Below the pieces are notes generated by a model. The model saw only the letters and a list, made by a program, of their open reading frames with translations. It was not told where the DNA came from and did not search any database. The position numbers and the translations under genes were made by a program. This document shows positions 34,261 through 44,380 of a stretch of DNA of 64,000 bases, piece by piece. This stretch comes from Amycolatopsis anabasis (GTDB taxonomy: Bacteria; Actinomycetota; Actinomycetes; Mycobacteriales; Pseudonocardiaceae). The stretch's first letter is position 1; every line of letters starts with the position of its first letter. The stretch covers positions 1 through 64,000 of the forward strand of contig NZ_VTHK01000032.1 of NCBI RefSeq assembly GCF_009765355.1, given 5' to 3'.

Positions 34261-37200
34261 CTATTCGAGCGTGTCGAGGAAAGCGCTCAGCTCTCCCGAA
34301 TCCAGCCCGGCGAGCGGGAAGTCCGAGGGTTCGTAACCGCCGGCGGAGTCCTGGTGGCAGTGCTCGACGATCGCGGCGACCGCGTCCGCGAACGCCTGCG
34401 ACACCGGCGTCACGGACTCGCCCTGGTGCCGCCAGTGCAGCCGCAGTTCTCCGGCCACCAGCGCGGCGCCGATCTCGCCAATGGTTCCCGGCGGCGCGGC
34501 GACTCCGCGCGGCCCGGTGAACCCGTCCAGCACGAGCGGGCCGGACGCGGGCCGCCAGTCGTCCTCGACGAACTCGCGCACGTACACCCACCGGTCGCCG
34601 CGGGCGGCGGTCGCCTCCTCGCGGAAGTCCCGCTTGACCGAGGTCAGCACCGCGGCCGGATCCTCGGCGCCCGCCGGGGTGAGCGCCACCAGTTCGGTGA
34701 ACCGCCCGGTCGAACCCTCGACCGCGGGTTCCCGGGCCGAACGCTCGGCGAGCACGGCGGGTGCGCCGCCCGGCCACCGCCGCAGCGCCAGCAGGATGCC
34801 CGCGGTGACCGCCTCGCCCAGGCTCAGGTGGTAAGCGGTGAACGCGGCCTCGCGCAGCGCGTCGACGGTAGCGGCGTCGAGCGTGGTGACCTCCTCGGCG
34901 GCCAGCGCCACCGGTTCGAGTTCGGCGCTCGCCGAGGATCCGCCCGTCCGGTTCCGCGACCACTCGAGGAAGCACGCGGGCCGACCGGTCCACTCGACCG
35001 TGCCGTGCTCGGCCAATCCCTGGTAGGCATGGGCGAACTCGTCCAGCAGCACCCGCCAGGAGTTGTCGTCGAGCGCCGCCGCCGCGCCCAGCCAGACCAG
35101 GCGGTCCCGCTCGGCGCCGGTGGCGATGTGCACCAGTTTGGTGCCCTCACCCGCGGCCAGATCCAGTTCCTCGGTCATCTCGGTGACCAGTTCGTCCAGC
35201 GCGGCCGCGCGTGCGTCGGCCGGCAGGCCGCTCAGGTCGATCGCCGAGACGACGTTCTCGACCGCGGATCCCGCGTCGAACAGGCCGGGCGTCTCGTCCT
35301 CCCGGGCGCCGAGGCGGAAGCGCAACGCCGTGTGCCGCTCGGTGATCTCGGCCAGGGCGCGCTCGGCGAGCTCCGGGTCGAACCCGGCCGCCACGTCGAC
35401 CTCGATCCAGGTCACCGCGCCGGTGAGCCCGGCCTGATGGGCGGTGAGCGGGACCGCCTCCGCGTCGACCACGGCCGTGCCGCCCTCGGCGACGCGCTTG
35501 GCGAGTTCGAGGAAGTTCGCGCTCTCGAACAGGTCCTGCGGCCCGACCGCCAGGCCCTGCGCGTTCGCCTGGCTGACCAGCTGGATGCCCATGATCGAGT
35601 CGCCGCCGAGCTCGAAGAAGTTGTCCGACGCGCCGATCGTGTCCAGGCCGAGCACGGACCCGGCCAGGGCGATCAGCCTGCCGACGCTCGCGGCCAGCCG
35701 TTCCTCGACCGCGTCGTCTTCCGCCGCGTGCCCGGCGCGTTCCGGCGCCGGCAGCGCGGCCCGGTCGACCTTTCCGTTGCTGCTCAAGGGAAGGTCGTCG
35801 AGCACCACGATGTCCGCGGGGATCAGGTATGCCGGGATCGTCCGGGTCAGGTGCTCCCGCACCGATTCGACCAGAGCCTCGTGGTCCCCGGCCGGTTCGG
35901 TGGGCACCACGTAGCCCACCAGCCGCTGGTTGGTCCGCGGGCCGAGCGCGGTCGCGGCCGTGTTGGCCACCGCCGGGTGCTGGGCCATGGCGTGTTCCAC
36001 TTCGCCCAGCTCGACCCGGAAACCACCGATCTTGACCTGGAAGTCCTCCCGGCCGAGGAACTCGATGTTCCCGTCCGGCAGGTACCGGCCGAGGTCGCCG
36101 GTGCGGTACAGCCGTTCGCCGGTGACCGGATGGGTGATGAACGATTCGGCGGTGCGCTGCTCGTCGTTCCAGTAGCAGGCGGCGAGGCCGACCCCGCCGA
36201 TGTACAGCTCACCCGCGGTCCACACCGCCGCCGGTTCCAGCCGCTCGTTGAGCACGTGGAACGTCTGGTTCCGCAGCGGGCGGCCGTACGGGATGGACGT
36301 CCAGTCCGGCGGAACCTCGCCGATCGGGTAGTGGATGGACCAGATCGCCGCCTCGGTCGCGCCGCCGAGGCTGATCACCGTGAGGTCGTCGGCGAGCGCG
36401 CGGGCCCGGTCCGGCAGCCGCACCGGGATCCAGTCACCGCTGAGCATCGCCAGCCGGATCGGCAACGTGGAATCGGCCGCATTCTCCAGGTAGGCCACCA
36501 GCATCTCCAGCAGCGCGGGCACCGAGTTCCACACCGACACCCGGTGTTCGCGCATCAGCTCGATCCACCGAGCGGGGTCGCGCCGGGCGTGCGCTTCGGG
36601 CAGCACCAGCGCGGCGCCCGCGCCGAGCACCCCGAAGATGTCGAACACCGACAGGTCGAAGCTCAGCGACGACAGGCCGAGCACCCGGTCGTCGGCGGTG
36701 ATGCCGAACCGCTCCTGGACGTCGACCAGGGTGTTGAGCGCGGCGGTGTGGGTGACCGCGACGCCCTTCGGCGTGCCGGTGGAGCCGGAGGTGTAGATGA
36801 TGTAGGCGATCTCGTCCGGGCTCGCCGGGCTCCGCCACGCCGCGACGTCGACCGAGCGCCAGTCGGGCTCCTCCGCGATCGCGATGGTGTCCACTTCGGA
36901 CGGCCAGGCGTAGTCGTCGTTCCCGTCGACGACCAGGCAGTCGACCCCGGCGTGCTCGATCAGCCAAGCGCGGCGGCTTTCCGGCAGTTCCGGGTCGATC
37001 GGCACGTAGGTGCACCCGGCCGCGGAAACCCCGGCCGCGGCGACGATCTGGCGCCAGCCCTTGACCAGCCCGATGCCGACCAGCTTGCCCGGCCCGAGGC
37101 CGTGCCCGGCCAGCGTGCGGGCGAGGTCGACGGCGCGGCCGGACAGTTCGGCGTGGGTCAGCGTGCGGTCCGCGGTGATCACCGCGTCCCGTCCGGCGAT

Positions 37201-40200
37201 GGCCGGGTCCGCGCCCGCGGCCAGCACCGGATCGATGATCAGGCCGGTCGGGACCGGGCCCGCGGTCTGGTTGACGCGTTCGCGGGTTTCCAGCTGCCAG
37301 CCGGGCAGCGCCGTCGACGGCGGCCGGTTCCAGCCCTCCGGCGACGCCAGGCCGATCAGCAGGTCCTGGTAGACCTCGAACATCTCGGCCATCACGTTTT
37401 CCGGGAACAGCTCGTCGACCGCGTGCCAGGCCAGTTCGAGCACCCCGCCGAACTCCAGCACGAAGTGGTCGATGGTCACCTGCGGGGTCTGCGAGATGAA
37501 CCGGGCCTGCTCGCCGAGCCACGCCACCGGGGACGGCACGCTCGCCGGATCCTGTTCGGTGGACAGCGCGCTGGTGAACACGACCGGCATCACGCCGCCG
37601 GTGGTGTCCCGGCGCACCCGGTTGAGCTCGCGCAGGATCCGGACGCCGCTGACGTGGCGGTGTTCGAAGTCCTCCCACGCCTGGCGCTGCACCTGGGACA
37701 CCAGTTCGGCGAAGGTGCTCAGCTGCCGGGTGTCGACCTCGAGCAGTTCGAAGGAGGCGAACTCGCCGACCATGTCGTCCACGTCCTCGTGGAACGGCAA
37801 CCGGTTGACCGCGGTGAAGTTCAGCGTGAAGTGCTGGCTCTTGCTCCAGCGGGAGACCGCCGCGGCGTAGGCGGCGACGAGCACGCTGGACGGGGTGACT
37901 CCGCGTTCCCCGGCCTGCTCCTTCACCTTGGCCCAGACCTGGGAGTCCAGGCTCGCGTGCCGCCGGACGAACGTCGGCCGGATCAGTTCGCCGGGCGCGA
38001 CGGCCGTGGGCAGCTCAGGCGCGGGCGGGAGTTGCTGAACGCGTTGCCGCCAGTATTCCAGCGAACGTTCGTAGAGCGGCGTCTCGCGAAGCTCCTCCTC
38101 GGCGAGCACGTAGTCGCGAAACGAGAGCTCCGGCAGGACGGTGGACCGGTCGGGTTCCGCGTAGAAGTCCCGCCACGCGGGCAGCACCTGGTAGAAGAAG
38201 CTCGCGACGTCGGCGCACAGCAGGTCGAAGCTGATGTGCACGCGGAGCTTGCCGTTGCCGAGTTTGCTGGCCCGGACTTCCCACAGCGGCCAGGTGTCGG
38301 CCGGGCGCACCTCGGCGCCCATCCGGTCGGACAGTTCGGCGAGCTGCTGCCGGGCCACGTCGCCCTCGGCGTCCCGCAGGTCGAGCACCTCGAAGCGGTA
38401 CGGCGGCACGTCCTTCAGCACCCGCTGGCGGCCGTCGGACAGGACCACGATGCGCAGCATCTCGTGCCGCTGCACCACCTGCTGCCACGCGCGTTCCAGC
38501 CGCTCGAGGTCGAGGGTGTCGCTGTCGAACTCCAGGTAGAGGTGCGGGGCGTTCCCGCCCATGTCGAAGCTGCCGAGCCGGCCGATCCACTGCGCCTGCT
38601 GCATTTCGGTGAGCGGGAACGGGTCGTACCGGTGCTCCGGATCGGGATCGATGGCCGGGAGCTTGTCGTCGTACGCCTGGCCCGGCTCCTGGTCCTCGAG
38701 CAGTTCCGCGAGCGCGGCCACGGTCGGCCGGGACAGCAGCTGGGCCGGGCTCGCCGAACGCCCGAGCTCGGTGCGCAACCGGTTGAGGATCTGGGTGGCC
38801 AGCAGCGAATGCCCGCCCAGTTCGAAGAAGTTGTCGTGGATGCCGATCCCCTGGAACCCGAAGAACTCTTCCCACAGCCCGGTGACCTGGCGCTCCAGAT
38901 CGGTGCGCGGGGCGACGTAGGTGGTGAGCAGGTGCTCGGGACGGCCGGTCCCGGTGGTTTCGGTGTCGTCGGCTTCCTGCGCGGGGGTGTCGATGACCAG
39001 CTCGCCGCTCGACTCGCCGCGCGGTTCGATCCAGTACCGCTTGTGCTGGAAGGGATAGGTGGGCAGCGGTGTCCGGCCGGCCGGTGGCTGGAGCCGGGTC
39101 CAGTCCACCTCGTGCCCGGCCAGCCAGAGCCCGGCGAACGCGGTGAGCAGGACGTCGAGATCGGGCTGCTCCTGGTCGGGGCGGCGCATGGTGCCGACCA
39201 CCGTCGAACCGGCGCACGGGTCGATCACCTGGCGGGACAGGGTGCCCAGCGTGTTGCCCGGGCCGACCTCGAGCAGGATGCTCCGGCCGAGGCTGCCGAC
39301 CTGGCGCACGGCGTCGCCGAACCGGACCGGCTTGCGCATGTGCGTGCCCCAGTACTCGGGGTCCGTGGTCTGCGCGGCGTCGATCCATTCCCCGGTGACC
39401 GTCGAAACGAACGGCAGTCCGGGCGCGCGGAGGCTGGTGCCGCGCACCTCGTCGGTGAACGCCGGCACGATCGGGTCGATCATGCCGGAGTGGAACGCGT
39501 GCGAGGTGTGCAGCCGGCGGGACGAGATCTCGTCCGCCGCCAGGCGTTCTTCGAACGCGGCCACCGCGTCGTGCGGGCCGGAGACCACGCACAGCGAGGG
39601 TGCGTTGACCGCGCCGATGGACAGCTCGGCGGGCAGCAGCTCGCGCACCCGCTCCTCGGGGGCGGCGACCGAAAGCATCGACCCGGACGGCAGTTCCTGC
39701 ATCATCCGGCCGCGCGTGGCGACCAGCCGGAGGACGTCGGGCAGATCGATCACGCCGGACAGGCAGGCCGCGACGAACTCGCCGAGGCTGTGCCCGACCA
39801 TCGCGTCCGGTTTGATCCCCCAGCTCTCCAGCTGGCGCGCGAGCGCGTACTCGGTGACGAACAGCGCGGGCTGGGCGAACGCGGTGTTCTCCAGCCGCCG
39901 GGCGGCCGCTTCCGGGTCGGCGCCCGCGGGGGGATACATCACCTCGCGCAGATCGGTGCCCAGCAACGGCTCGAGGATCTCGACACAAGTGTCCACTTCG
40001 GACCGGAACACCGGCTCCTCGAGGTAGAGGCCGTGCCCCATCCCCGGGTACTGGGTGCCCTGTCCGGGCAGCAGGAACACCACCTTCGGCGCGCCGGGCG
40101 GCGCGGCGGCGCTGGACACCCGGGCCGGATCGGAACCGGACAGCAGATCGGCGGCCTCGCCGAGGTCCCGGGCCACCACGGCCCGGCGGAACGGCAACGC

Positions 40201-41709
40201 GCCGCGGCCGAGCTGGGTGGTGGAGGCGAGCGTGGCCAGCCCCACCGGGGTGTCGGAGTCCCGTTCGGTGGCGAGGTGCGCGGCGAGGTTCTCGGTGGCG
40301 CGGTCGAGCGCCTGCGGGGACCGCGCGGAGAGCACCACGATCTGCGCGTCCCGTTCCGGCACCGGCACCGGCCGCGCCGGGGGCGCCTGCTCGAGGATGA
40401 CGTGCGCGTTGGTGCCGCCGATGCCGAACGAGCTGACCCCGATCCGGCGCGGATGCGTGCCGTTCTTCCAGTCGGTCAGTTCGCGGTTGACGAAGAACGG
40501 GGTGCTGTCGAAGTCGATGCGCGGGTTCGGGTTGCGGTAGTGCAGGTTCGGCACGAGCTGGCGGTGCCGCAACTGCAGCACGGCCTTGATCAGGCTCGCC
40601 ACCCCGGCCGCGGACTCCAGGTGCCCGATGTTGCCCTTGACCGAGCTGACCGCGCAGAACCCCTTCTCCTCGGTGTGCGGGGCGAAGGCCCGGCTCAGCG
40701 CCTTGATCTCGATCGGGTCGCCGACCTGGGTCGCGGTGCCGTGCGCCTCCATCGCGGTGATCGTGTTCGCCTCGACCCCGCTCGCGGCCAGCGCGGCGGC
40801 GACCAGGCGCTCCTGCCCGGCGACGCTCGGCGCGGTGTAGCCGACCTTGTCCGAACCGTCGTTGTTCACCGCGGAGGCCCGGAGCACGGCGAGGACGTTG
40901 TCCCCGTCGGCGACGGCGTCCTCCAGGCGGCGCAGCACCACCACGCCGACCCCGTTGCCGAACACCGTGCCGCGACCGTCGGCGTCGAACGGGCGGCAGT
41001 GGCCGTCGGGGGAGTAGATCAGCCCTTCCTCGTAGAGGTAACCCACCCGGTGCGGGACCCGGACGCAGACGCCCCCGGCGAGCGCGGTGCCGCATTCGCC
41101 GGCCAGCAACGCCTGGGACGCCTGGTGGACGGCCACCAGGGAACTCGAGCACGCGGTCTGCACGGTCACCGCGGGCCCGGTCAGGCCGAGCAGGAACGAG
41201 GTGCGGCTGGCGAGGTAGTCCTTGTCGTTGTGGATCTGCAGCTCGAAGACCGCGGGACTCATCACGATCCGGCTGCCGCCGAGCAGGTTCGACATCAGGT
41301 ACGCCGGCATGTTCGCGCCGGCGAACACCCCGACGTCGGTGTCGGTGCCGGGGCCGCGCCCGGCGTCCTCGAGGGCGTGCCACGCGGTTTCCAGGAAGAG
41401 CCGCTGCTGCGGGTCGAGCAGCGCGGCCTCGCGCGCGTTGATGTTGAAGAACGGCGCGTCGAACTGGTCGACGTCGGTCAGGATCGGGGCGGCGCGGACG
41501 TACTGGGGGCGGGAGAACACATCCCGCGGCACACCTTCGGCCAGGAGTTCCTCGTCGGACAACGGCGTGATCGACTCGACGCCGTCGCGGAGGTTCTGCC
41601 AGAAGGAAGGGATGTCCGGGGCGCCGGGAAACCGCCCGGCCATGCCGATGACGGCGATGGCCGCGGCGGACGTGTCGGTGTCGTTGCGGGCACTGTCGCG
41701 CCGGATCAC
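34261..41709 (-). CDS. Hybrid PKS-NRPS: KS-AT-ACP-Cy-A(Cys)-PCP-degenerate terminal domain
   Basis: 2482 residues. KS from residue 17 (Cys187 in TACSSSL, His323 in EAHGTA). AT with Ser641 in GHSLGE and the HAFH motif of malonyl-CoA selection. ACP Ser968 in LGGHSL. No KR, DH or ER, so the beta-keto group stays. Cy domain with FPLTEMQQAQWIGR and the heterocyclisation motif D1162-x4-D1167-x2-S1170. Adenylation code read by eye D-L-F-N-M-S-L-I-W-K, one step from the cysteine code. PCP Ser2038 in LGGDSI. The last ~400 residues resemble an epimerisation domain (ends DFPLAGLDSGEL) but HHxxxDG reads AAALDDN. GTG 41709 overlaps the oxidase stop (GTGA). Confidence 0.94.
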   Translation of the reverse strand: MIRRDSARNDTDTSAAAIAVIGMAGRFPGAPDIPSFWQNLRDGVESITPLSDEELLAEGVPRDVFSRPQYVRAAPILTDVDQFDAPFFNINAREAALLDPQQRLFLETAWHALEDAGRGPGTDTDVGVFAGANMPAYLMSNLLGGSRIVMSPAVFELQIHNDKDYLASRTSFLLGLTGPAVTVQTACSSSLVAVHQASQALLAGECGTALAGGVCVRVPHRVGYLYEEGLIYSPDGHCRPFDADGRGTVFGNGVGVVVLRRLEDAVADGDNVLAVLRASAVNNDGSDKVGYTAPSVAGQERLVAAALAASGVEANTITAMEAHGTATQVGDPIEIKALSRAFAPHTEEKGFCAVSSVKGNIGHLESAAGVASLIKAVLQLRHRQLVPNLHYRNPNPRIDFDSTPFFVNRELTDWKNGTHPRRIGVSSFGIGGTNAHVILEQAPPARPVPVPERDAQIVVLSARSPQALDRATENLAAHLATERDSDTPVGLATLASTTQLGRGALPFRRAVVARDLGEAADLLSGSDPARVSSAAAPPGAPKVVFLLPGQGTQYPGMGHGLYLEEPVFRSEVDTCVEILEPLLGTDLREVMYPPAGADPEAAARRLENTAFAQPALFVTEYALARQLESWGIKPDAMVGHSLGEFVAACLSGVIDLPDVLRLVATRGRMMQELPSGSMLSVAAPEERVRELLPAELSIGAVNAPSLCVVSGPHDAVAAFEERLAADEISSRRLHTSHAFHSGMIDPIVPAFTDEVRGTSLRAPGLPFVSTVTGEWIDAAQTTDPEYWGTHMRKPVRFGDAVRQVGSLGRSILLEVGPGNTLGTLSRQVIDPCAGSTVVGTMRRPDQEQPDLDVLLTAFAGLWLAGHEVDWTRLQPPAGRTPLPTYPFQHKRYWIEPRGESSGELVIDTPAQEADDTETTGTGRPEHLLTTYVAPRTDLERQVTGLWEEFFGFQGIGIHDNFFELGGHSLLATQILNRLRTELGRSASPAQLLSRPTVAALAELLEDQEPGQAYDDKLPAIDPDPEHRYDPFPLTEMQQAQWIGRLGSFDMGGNAPHLYLEFDSDTLDLERLERAWQQVVQRHEMLRIVVLSDGRQRVLKDVPPYRFEVLDLRDAEGDVARQQLAELSDRMGAEVRPADTWPLWEVRASKLGNGKLRVHISFDLLCADVASFFYQVLPAWRDFYAEPDRSTVLPELSFRDYVLAEEELRETPLYERSLEYWRQRVQQLPPAPELPTAVAPGELIRPTFVRRHASLDSQVWAKVKEQAGERGVTPSSVLVAAYAAAVSRWSKSQHFTLNFTAVNRLPFHEDVDDMVGEFASFELLEVDTRQLSTFAELVSQVQRQAWEDFEHRHVSGVRILRELNRVRRDTTGGVMPVVFTSALSTEQDPASVPSPVAWLGEQARFISQTPQVTIDHFVLEFGGVLELAWHAVDELFPENVMAEMFEVYQDLLIGLASPEGWNRPPSTALPGWQLETRERVNQTAGPVPTGLIIDPVLAAGADPAIAGRDAVITADRTLTHAELSGRAVDLARTLAGHGLGPGKLVGIGLVKGWRQIVAAAGVSAAGCTYVPIDPELPESRRAWLIEHAGVDCLVVDGNDDYAWPSEVDTIAIAEEPDWRSVDVAAWRSPASPDEIAYIIYTSGSTGTPKGVAVTHTAALNTLVDVQERFGITADDRVLGLSSLSFDLSVFDIFGVLGAGAALVLPEAHARRDPARWIELMREHRVSVWNSVPALLEMLVAYLENAADSTLPIRLAMLSGDWIPVRLPDRARALADDLTVISLGGATEAAIWSIHYPIGEVPPDWTSIPYGRPLRNQTFHVLNERLEPAAVWTAGELYIGGVGLAACYWNDEQRTAESFITHPVTGERLYRTGDLGRYLPDGNIEFLGREDFQVKIGGFRVELGEVEHAMAQHPAVANTAATALGPRTNQRLVGYVVPTEPAGDHEALVESVREHLTRTIPAYLIPADIVVLDDLPLSSNGKVDRAALPAPERAGHAAEDDAVEERLAASVGRLIALAGSVLGLDTIGASDNFFELGGDSIMGIQLVSQANAQGLAVGPQDLFESANFLELAKRVAEGGTAVVDAEAVPLTAHQAGLTGAVTWIEVDVAAGFDPELAERALAEITERHTALRFRLGAREDETPGLFDAGSAVENVVSAIDLSGLPADARAAALDELVTEMTEELDLAAGEGTKLVHIATGAERDRLVWLGAAAALDDNSWRVLLDEFAHAYQGLAEHGTVEWTGRPACFLEWSRNRTGGSSASAELEPVALAAEEVTTLDAATVDALREAAFTAYHLSLGEAVTAGILLALRRWPGGAPAVLAERSAREPAVEGSTGRFTELVALTPAGAEDPAAVLTSVKRDFREEATAARGDRWVYVREFVEDDWRPASGPLVLDGFTGPRGVAAPPGTIGEIGAALVAGELRLHWRHQGESVTPVSQAFADAVAAIVEHCHQDSAGGYEPSDFPLAGLDSGELSAFLDTLE

Positions 41710-42893
41710 TGCTGAGCCTCCTGGGTGGCGGTGGGGGAGAGCCGGGAGATGTCGTGTTTGGTGGTGCCGCTCATCGCGAGATCGACGCAGATCTCCCCGA
41801 GCAGCGGGACGAACTTGAAGCCCCAGCCGGAGCTGTAGAGCACGATGTGCTCCCCGTGCGGCACGAGCTTGTCCGCCAGGCCGAGGTAGAACTGCCGCCG
41901 CGGGTCCCCGGGCAGCACGGCGAGGCAGGTCGAGGTCTGCGCGGGCGTCGGATCGAGCGAGGGGACGTGCTCGCCGACCCAGGAGGTGAGCCGTCGCACG
42001 TGGCGCGGATCGGGCACGCCGGTCGCCTGATCGGCGTCGTCGATCGGGTTCACCTCGAACACCGGGCCGAGGCGCACCAGTTCGCTGGGGGACCACGGGT
42101 TGCGCCCGAAGCCGTAGAACAGGTTCGTGTCCTCCTCGGTCGGCTGCTGGAACACGAACCAGAACGGGAAGTCGACGTCCTCGTCGCGGCGGGGCAGCGA
42201 CACCAGGGCCATCTCGTAGAGCTTGATGTCGAGCGTGGCGCCGAGCGGGGTGAGCAGGTGGTTGACCTCCGCGCCGTTCGCCAGGACGACCTTGGCGGCC
42301 CGGTAGGTGGTCCGGTCGGTCCGGACGGTCACCCCGTCGGCGTCCGGCGTCAGTCCGAGCACCCGCTCGCCGCCCCGCAGGTGGCAGCCGTGCTGCTGGG
42401 CGAGGCCGTACAGCGCGGCCAGCGTGCCGCGCACGTCGATCGCGCCACCGTCGGGCTGCATGAAGCCCGCGTAGTGCTTGGGCAGGTTGGTGAACCCGTA
42501 GCGGCGCTCGATCTCCTTCGCGGTCAGCCAGTCGTAGCGGAGTTCCAGCTTGTCCATGACCCGCGCGGTTTCGGCGATCTGGCCCTCGTTGGTGTCGACC
42601 TCGATGTCGCCGAACCAGAGGCTGCCGATGTGGTGGATCAGCTTGCGCTCGGCGAGGCTCTCCAGCCGGCGCCACAGCGGAAGTGTCTCCAGCGTGAGCC
42701 GGAACAGGTCTTCCTGGGTGTACTGCAACCGCCAGTGCCGCTCGGCCCCGCTGGTCCCGCACTGCTCGTTGAAGAACCCGTGCCGGTCCAGCACCAGGGT
42801 GCGCTGTCCCTGGGCGGAGGCCTGCCAGCCGCAGGAAAGGCCCACCGGGCCGCCACCGACGACGATGATGTCGAACGAGGTGGAATCGGTCAT
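41706..42893 (-). CDS. NikD-like / sarcosine-oxidase-family FAD oxidase (picolinate formation)
   Basis: 395 residues. FAD-binding GGGPVGLS at 13-20, and Cys323 (TSTCLAVLP) aligns with the Cys that binds FAD covalently in sarcosine oxidase and NikD. The C-terminal YSSGWGFKFVPLLGEI is the family's second FAD contact. NikD oxidises piperideine-2-carboxylate to picolinate; with the aminotransferase gene immediately upstream this pair copies the NikC/NikD order. Picolinate is the starter of caerulomycin and collismycin. The ATG at 42893 follows GAAGAGAG; the stop overlaps the PKS-NRPS start, so production of starter and synthase is coupled. N-methylamino-acid catabolism is a less likely alternative. 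Confidence 0.85.
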   Translation of the reverse strand: MTDSTSFDIIVVGGGPVGLSCGWQASAQGQRTLVLDRHGFFNEQCGTSGAERHWRLQYTQEDLFRLTLETLPLWRRLESLAERKLIHHIGSLWFGDIEVDTNEGQIAETARVMDKLELRYDWLTAKEIERRYGFTNLPKHYAGFMQPDGGAIDVRGTLAALYGLAQQHGCHLRGGERVLGLTPDADGVTVRTDRTTYRAAKVVLANGAEVNHLLTPLGATLDIKLYEMALVSLPRRDEDVDFPFWFVFQQPTEEDTNLFYGFGRNPWSPSELVRLGPVFEVNPIDDADQATGVPDPRHVRRLTSWVGEHVPSLDPTPAQTSTCLAVLPGDPRRQFYLGLADKLVPHGEHIVLYSSGWGFKFVPLLGEICVDLAMSGTTKHDISRLSPTATQEAQQ

Positions 42894-42922
42894 TCTCTCT
42901 TCGCCGTCCTTCGAGGTTTTCG

Positions 42923-44173
42923 TTACTGGCTTGCCAAGGCGGAACCGCTGGACGCCGCCTCGGTGAGGACCGCGTCGAGCGAGTCGAGGAGGGTGTTCAC
43001 CTGTTCCTCGGACAGGCTGGGTTGGCAGGGCACGTTGATCTGCTGCTGGAACCACATCTGTTCGGCGACCGGGCATTCACCGAGGCGGTGCCCGCGGGCC
43101 CGCCATTCCGGCAGCAGGTGCAACGGGAAGTACCGCAGCTGGAACTGCACACCCCGCTCGGCGAGCCGCTCCACGATCAGATCGCGATCCAGGCCGGCGC
43201 TCGGGTCGAGGAAGAAGGTGTAGAGGTGGTACGCGTTCAGGACGTCCGGCGGCTCGGGGATGAGCCGGGCGAACGGGAACCGGGCCAGCACGGCGCTGAT
43301 GCGCTCGGCGGTCTCCCGGCGCCGCTTGACCAGCCGGTCCAGCCGGCCGAGCTGGGCGATGCCCACCGCGGCGCTGGGTTCCGGCAGTGTCGCGTTGGTG
43401 CCGGAATAGCGGACCTCGAGGCAGCTGTGGGTGTAGGAATTGCCCGCGTGCAGCATCCACGGCCGGGCGCCGTCCCGTTCCCCTATTCGGCGGGGGGAAC
43501 GCACGAAAACGGCGTCTGAATCGTTCGAGCGCATCCGGTCGAGCCGATTGCCCCATTCGTCGTCGTTGACCGTCACCATTCCGCCCTCACCGAGGGTGGT
43601 GATGTTCTTGCTCGAGTGGAAGCTGAAGCAGCCGATATCGGCCAGCGCCCCCGGACGTCTTCCGCGATAGACACTTCCGAGCGCGTGCGCGCAGTCCTCG
43701 ATCACCCGGATGTCGTGCGCGCGGGCGATCCGCATGATCTCGTCCATGTCCGCGGGCAGGCCGCCGTAGTGGACGATCAGTATCGCGCGGGTTCGCCTGG
43801 TGATCAGCGATTCGATGCTCGCCGGATCCGCGTTGAGCGTATTCGGGTCGACATCGCAGAAGCGGACGTTGACCGGGAGGTCCAGCAACGGCTGGATCGT
43901 GGCCTTGTAGGTCTGCGGGGTCACGATCACTTCGTCGCCGGCACGCAGGTCGAGCAGATTGATGGCCAGCGAAAGGGCGACTGTGCCACTGGTCACCGAC
44001 AGCGCGTGCCTGGTGCCGATCAGGTCGCGAAACCGCTGCTCGAAGGTCTCTCGATAGACGCCGCCGGAAAGCGGCAGGTCCGACTTCACGACCTCGGCGA
44101 GCGCGTCCAGTTCCTCATCACCGAGCAAACTGCCACGCTGCGGGTACGGGACGAGATAGTGATCTGGTGACAT
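42923..44173 (-). CDS. DegT/DnrJ-fold PLP aminotransferase (lysine 2-aminotransferase-like)
   Basis: 416 residues. PLP Lys189 in SFHSSKNITTLGEGG, Asp160 in VIEDCAHALGS, and the phosphate-binding TSGTVALSLA near residue 62. The fold is that of sugar aminotransferases, but the genomic setting (head of an operon with a NikD-like oxidase and a synthase that needs picolinate) fits a lysine 2-aminotransferase making piperideine-2-carboxylate, as NikC and VisA do. ATG 44173 is preferred over the GTG four codons upstream (44185), which sits only 2 bp from GGAGAA. First gene of the leftward core operon. Confidence 0.82.
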   Translation of the reverse strand: MSPDHYLVPYPQRGSLLGDEELDALAEVVKSDLPLSGGVYRETFEQRFRDLIGTRHALSVTSGTVALSLAINLLDLRAGDEVIVTPQTYKATIQPLLDLPVNVRFCDVDPNTLNADPASIESLITRRTRAILIVHYGGLPADMDEIMRIARAHDIRVIEDCAHALGSVYRGRRPGALADIGCFSFHSSKNITTLGEGGMVTVNDDEWGNRLDRMRSNDSDAVFVRSPRRIGERDGARPWMLHAGNSYTHSCLEVRYSGTNATLPEPSAAVGIAQLGRLDRLVKRRRETAERISAVLARFPFARLIPEPPDVLNAYHLYTFFLDPSAGLDRDLIVERLAERGVQFQLRYFPLHLLPEWRARGHRLGECPVAEQMWFQQQINVPCQPSLSEEQVNTLLDSLDAVLTEAASSGSALASQ

Positions 44174-44380
44174 CCGAGTAACCACTTCTCCGTAGTTTCG
44201 GCGAGAGAGGCTGCAGTCTCCGGGCCTGAATCGGCCGCATCCCCAATCTTGCGGAGGAACGCTCCTGATCAGGTATTGGCCAATTGGTGTTGGCGGTTGT
44301 ACGACCCCGCGCCGAGTACTAGGAGTTTTAGCACCAGAGATGTACTGAGCTGGACCCTGTTCTGCGTTACCGTCCTTTTC
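44174..44380. promoter_or_regulatory. Divergent promoter region of the core cluster
   Basis: The 207 bp between the leftward core operon and the rightward carrier-ligase pair. It is AT-richer than its flanks and contains the palindrome CCAATTGG (44280-44287) within TTGGCCAATTGGTGTTGG. It is the natural target for the cluster's LuxR-type activators. I cannot define -10 and -35 boxes with confidence. Confidence 0.5.

Noticed and set aside
31024..41715. A 3563-codon open frame on the plus strand opposite the synthase genes
   Set aside because: It is the GC-rich shadow of the NRPS and PKS-NRPS genes; its translation is Arg/Gly/His-rich without any domain, while the minus strand shows complete catalytic motifs.
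41706..42893. Sarcosine or N-methyl amino-acid catabolism
   Set aside because: Coupling to a lysine-aminotransferase-like gene and the PKS-NRPS makes a NikD-like role more likely.
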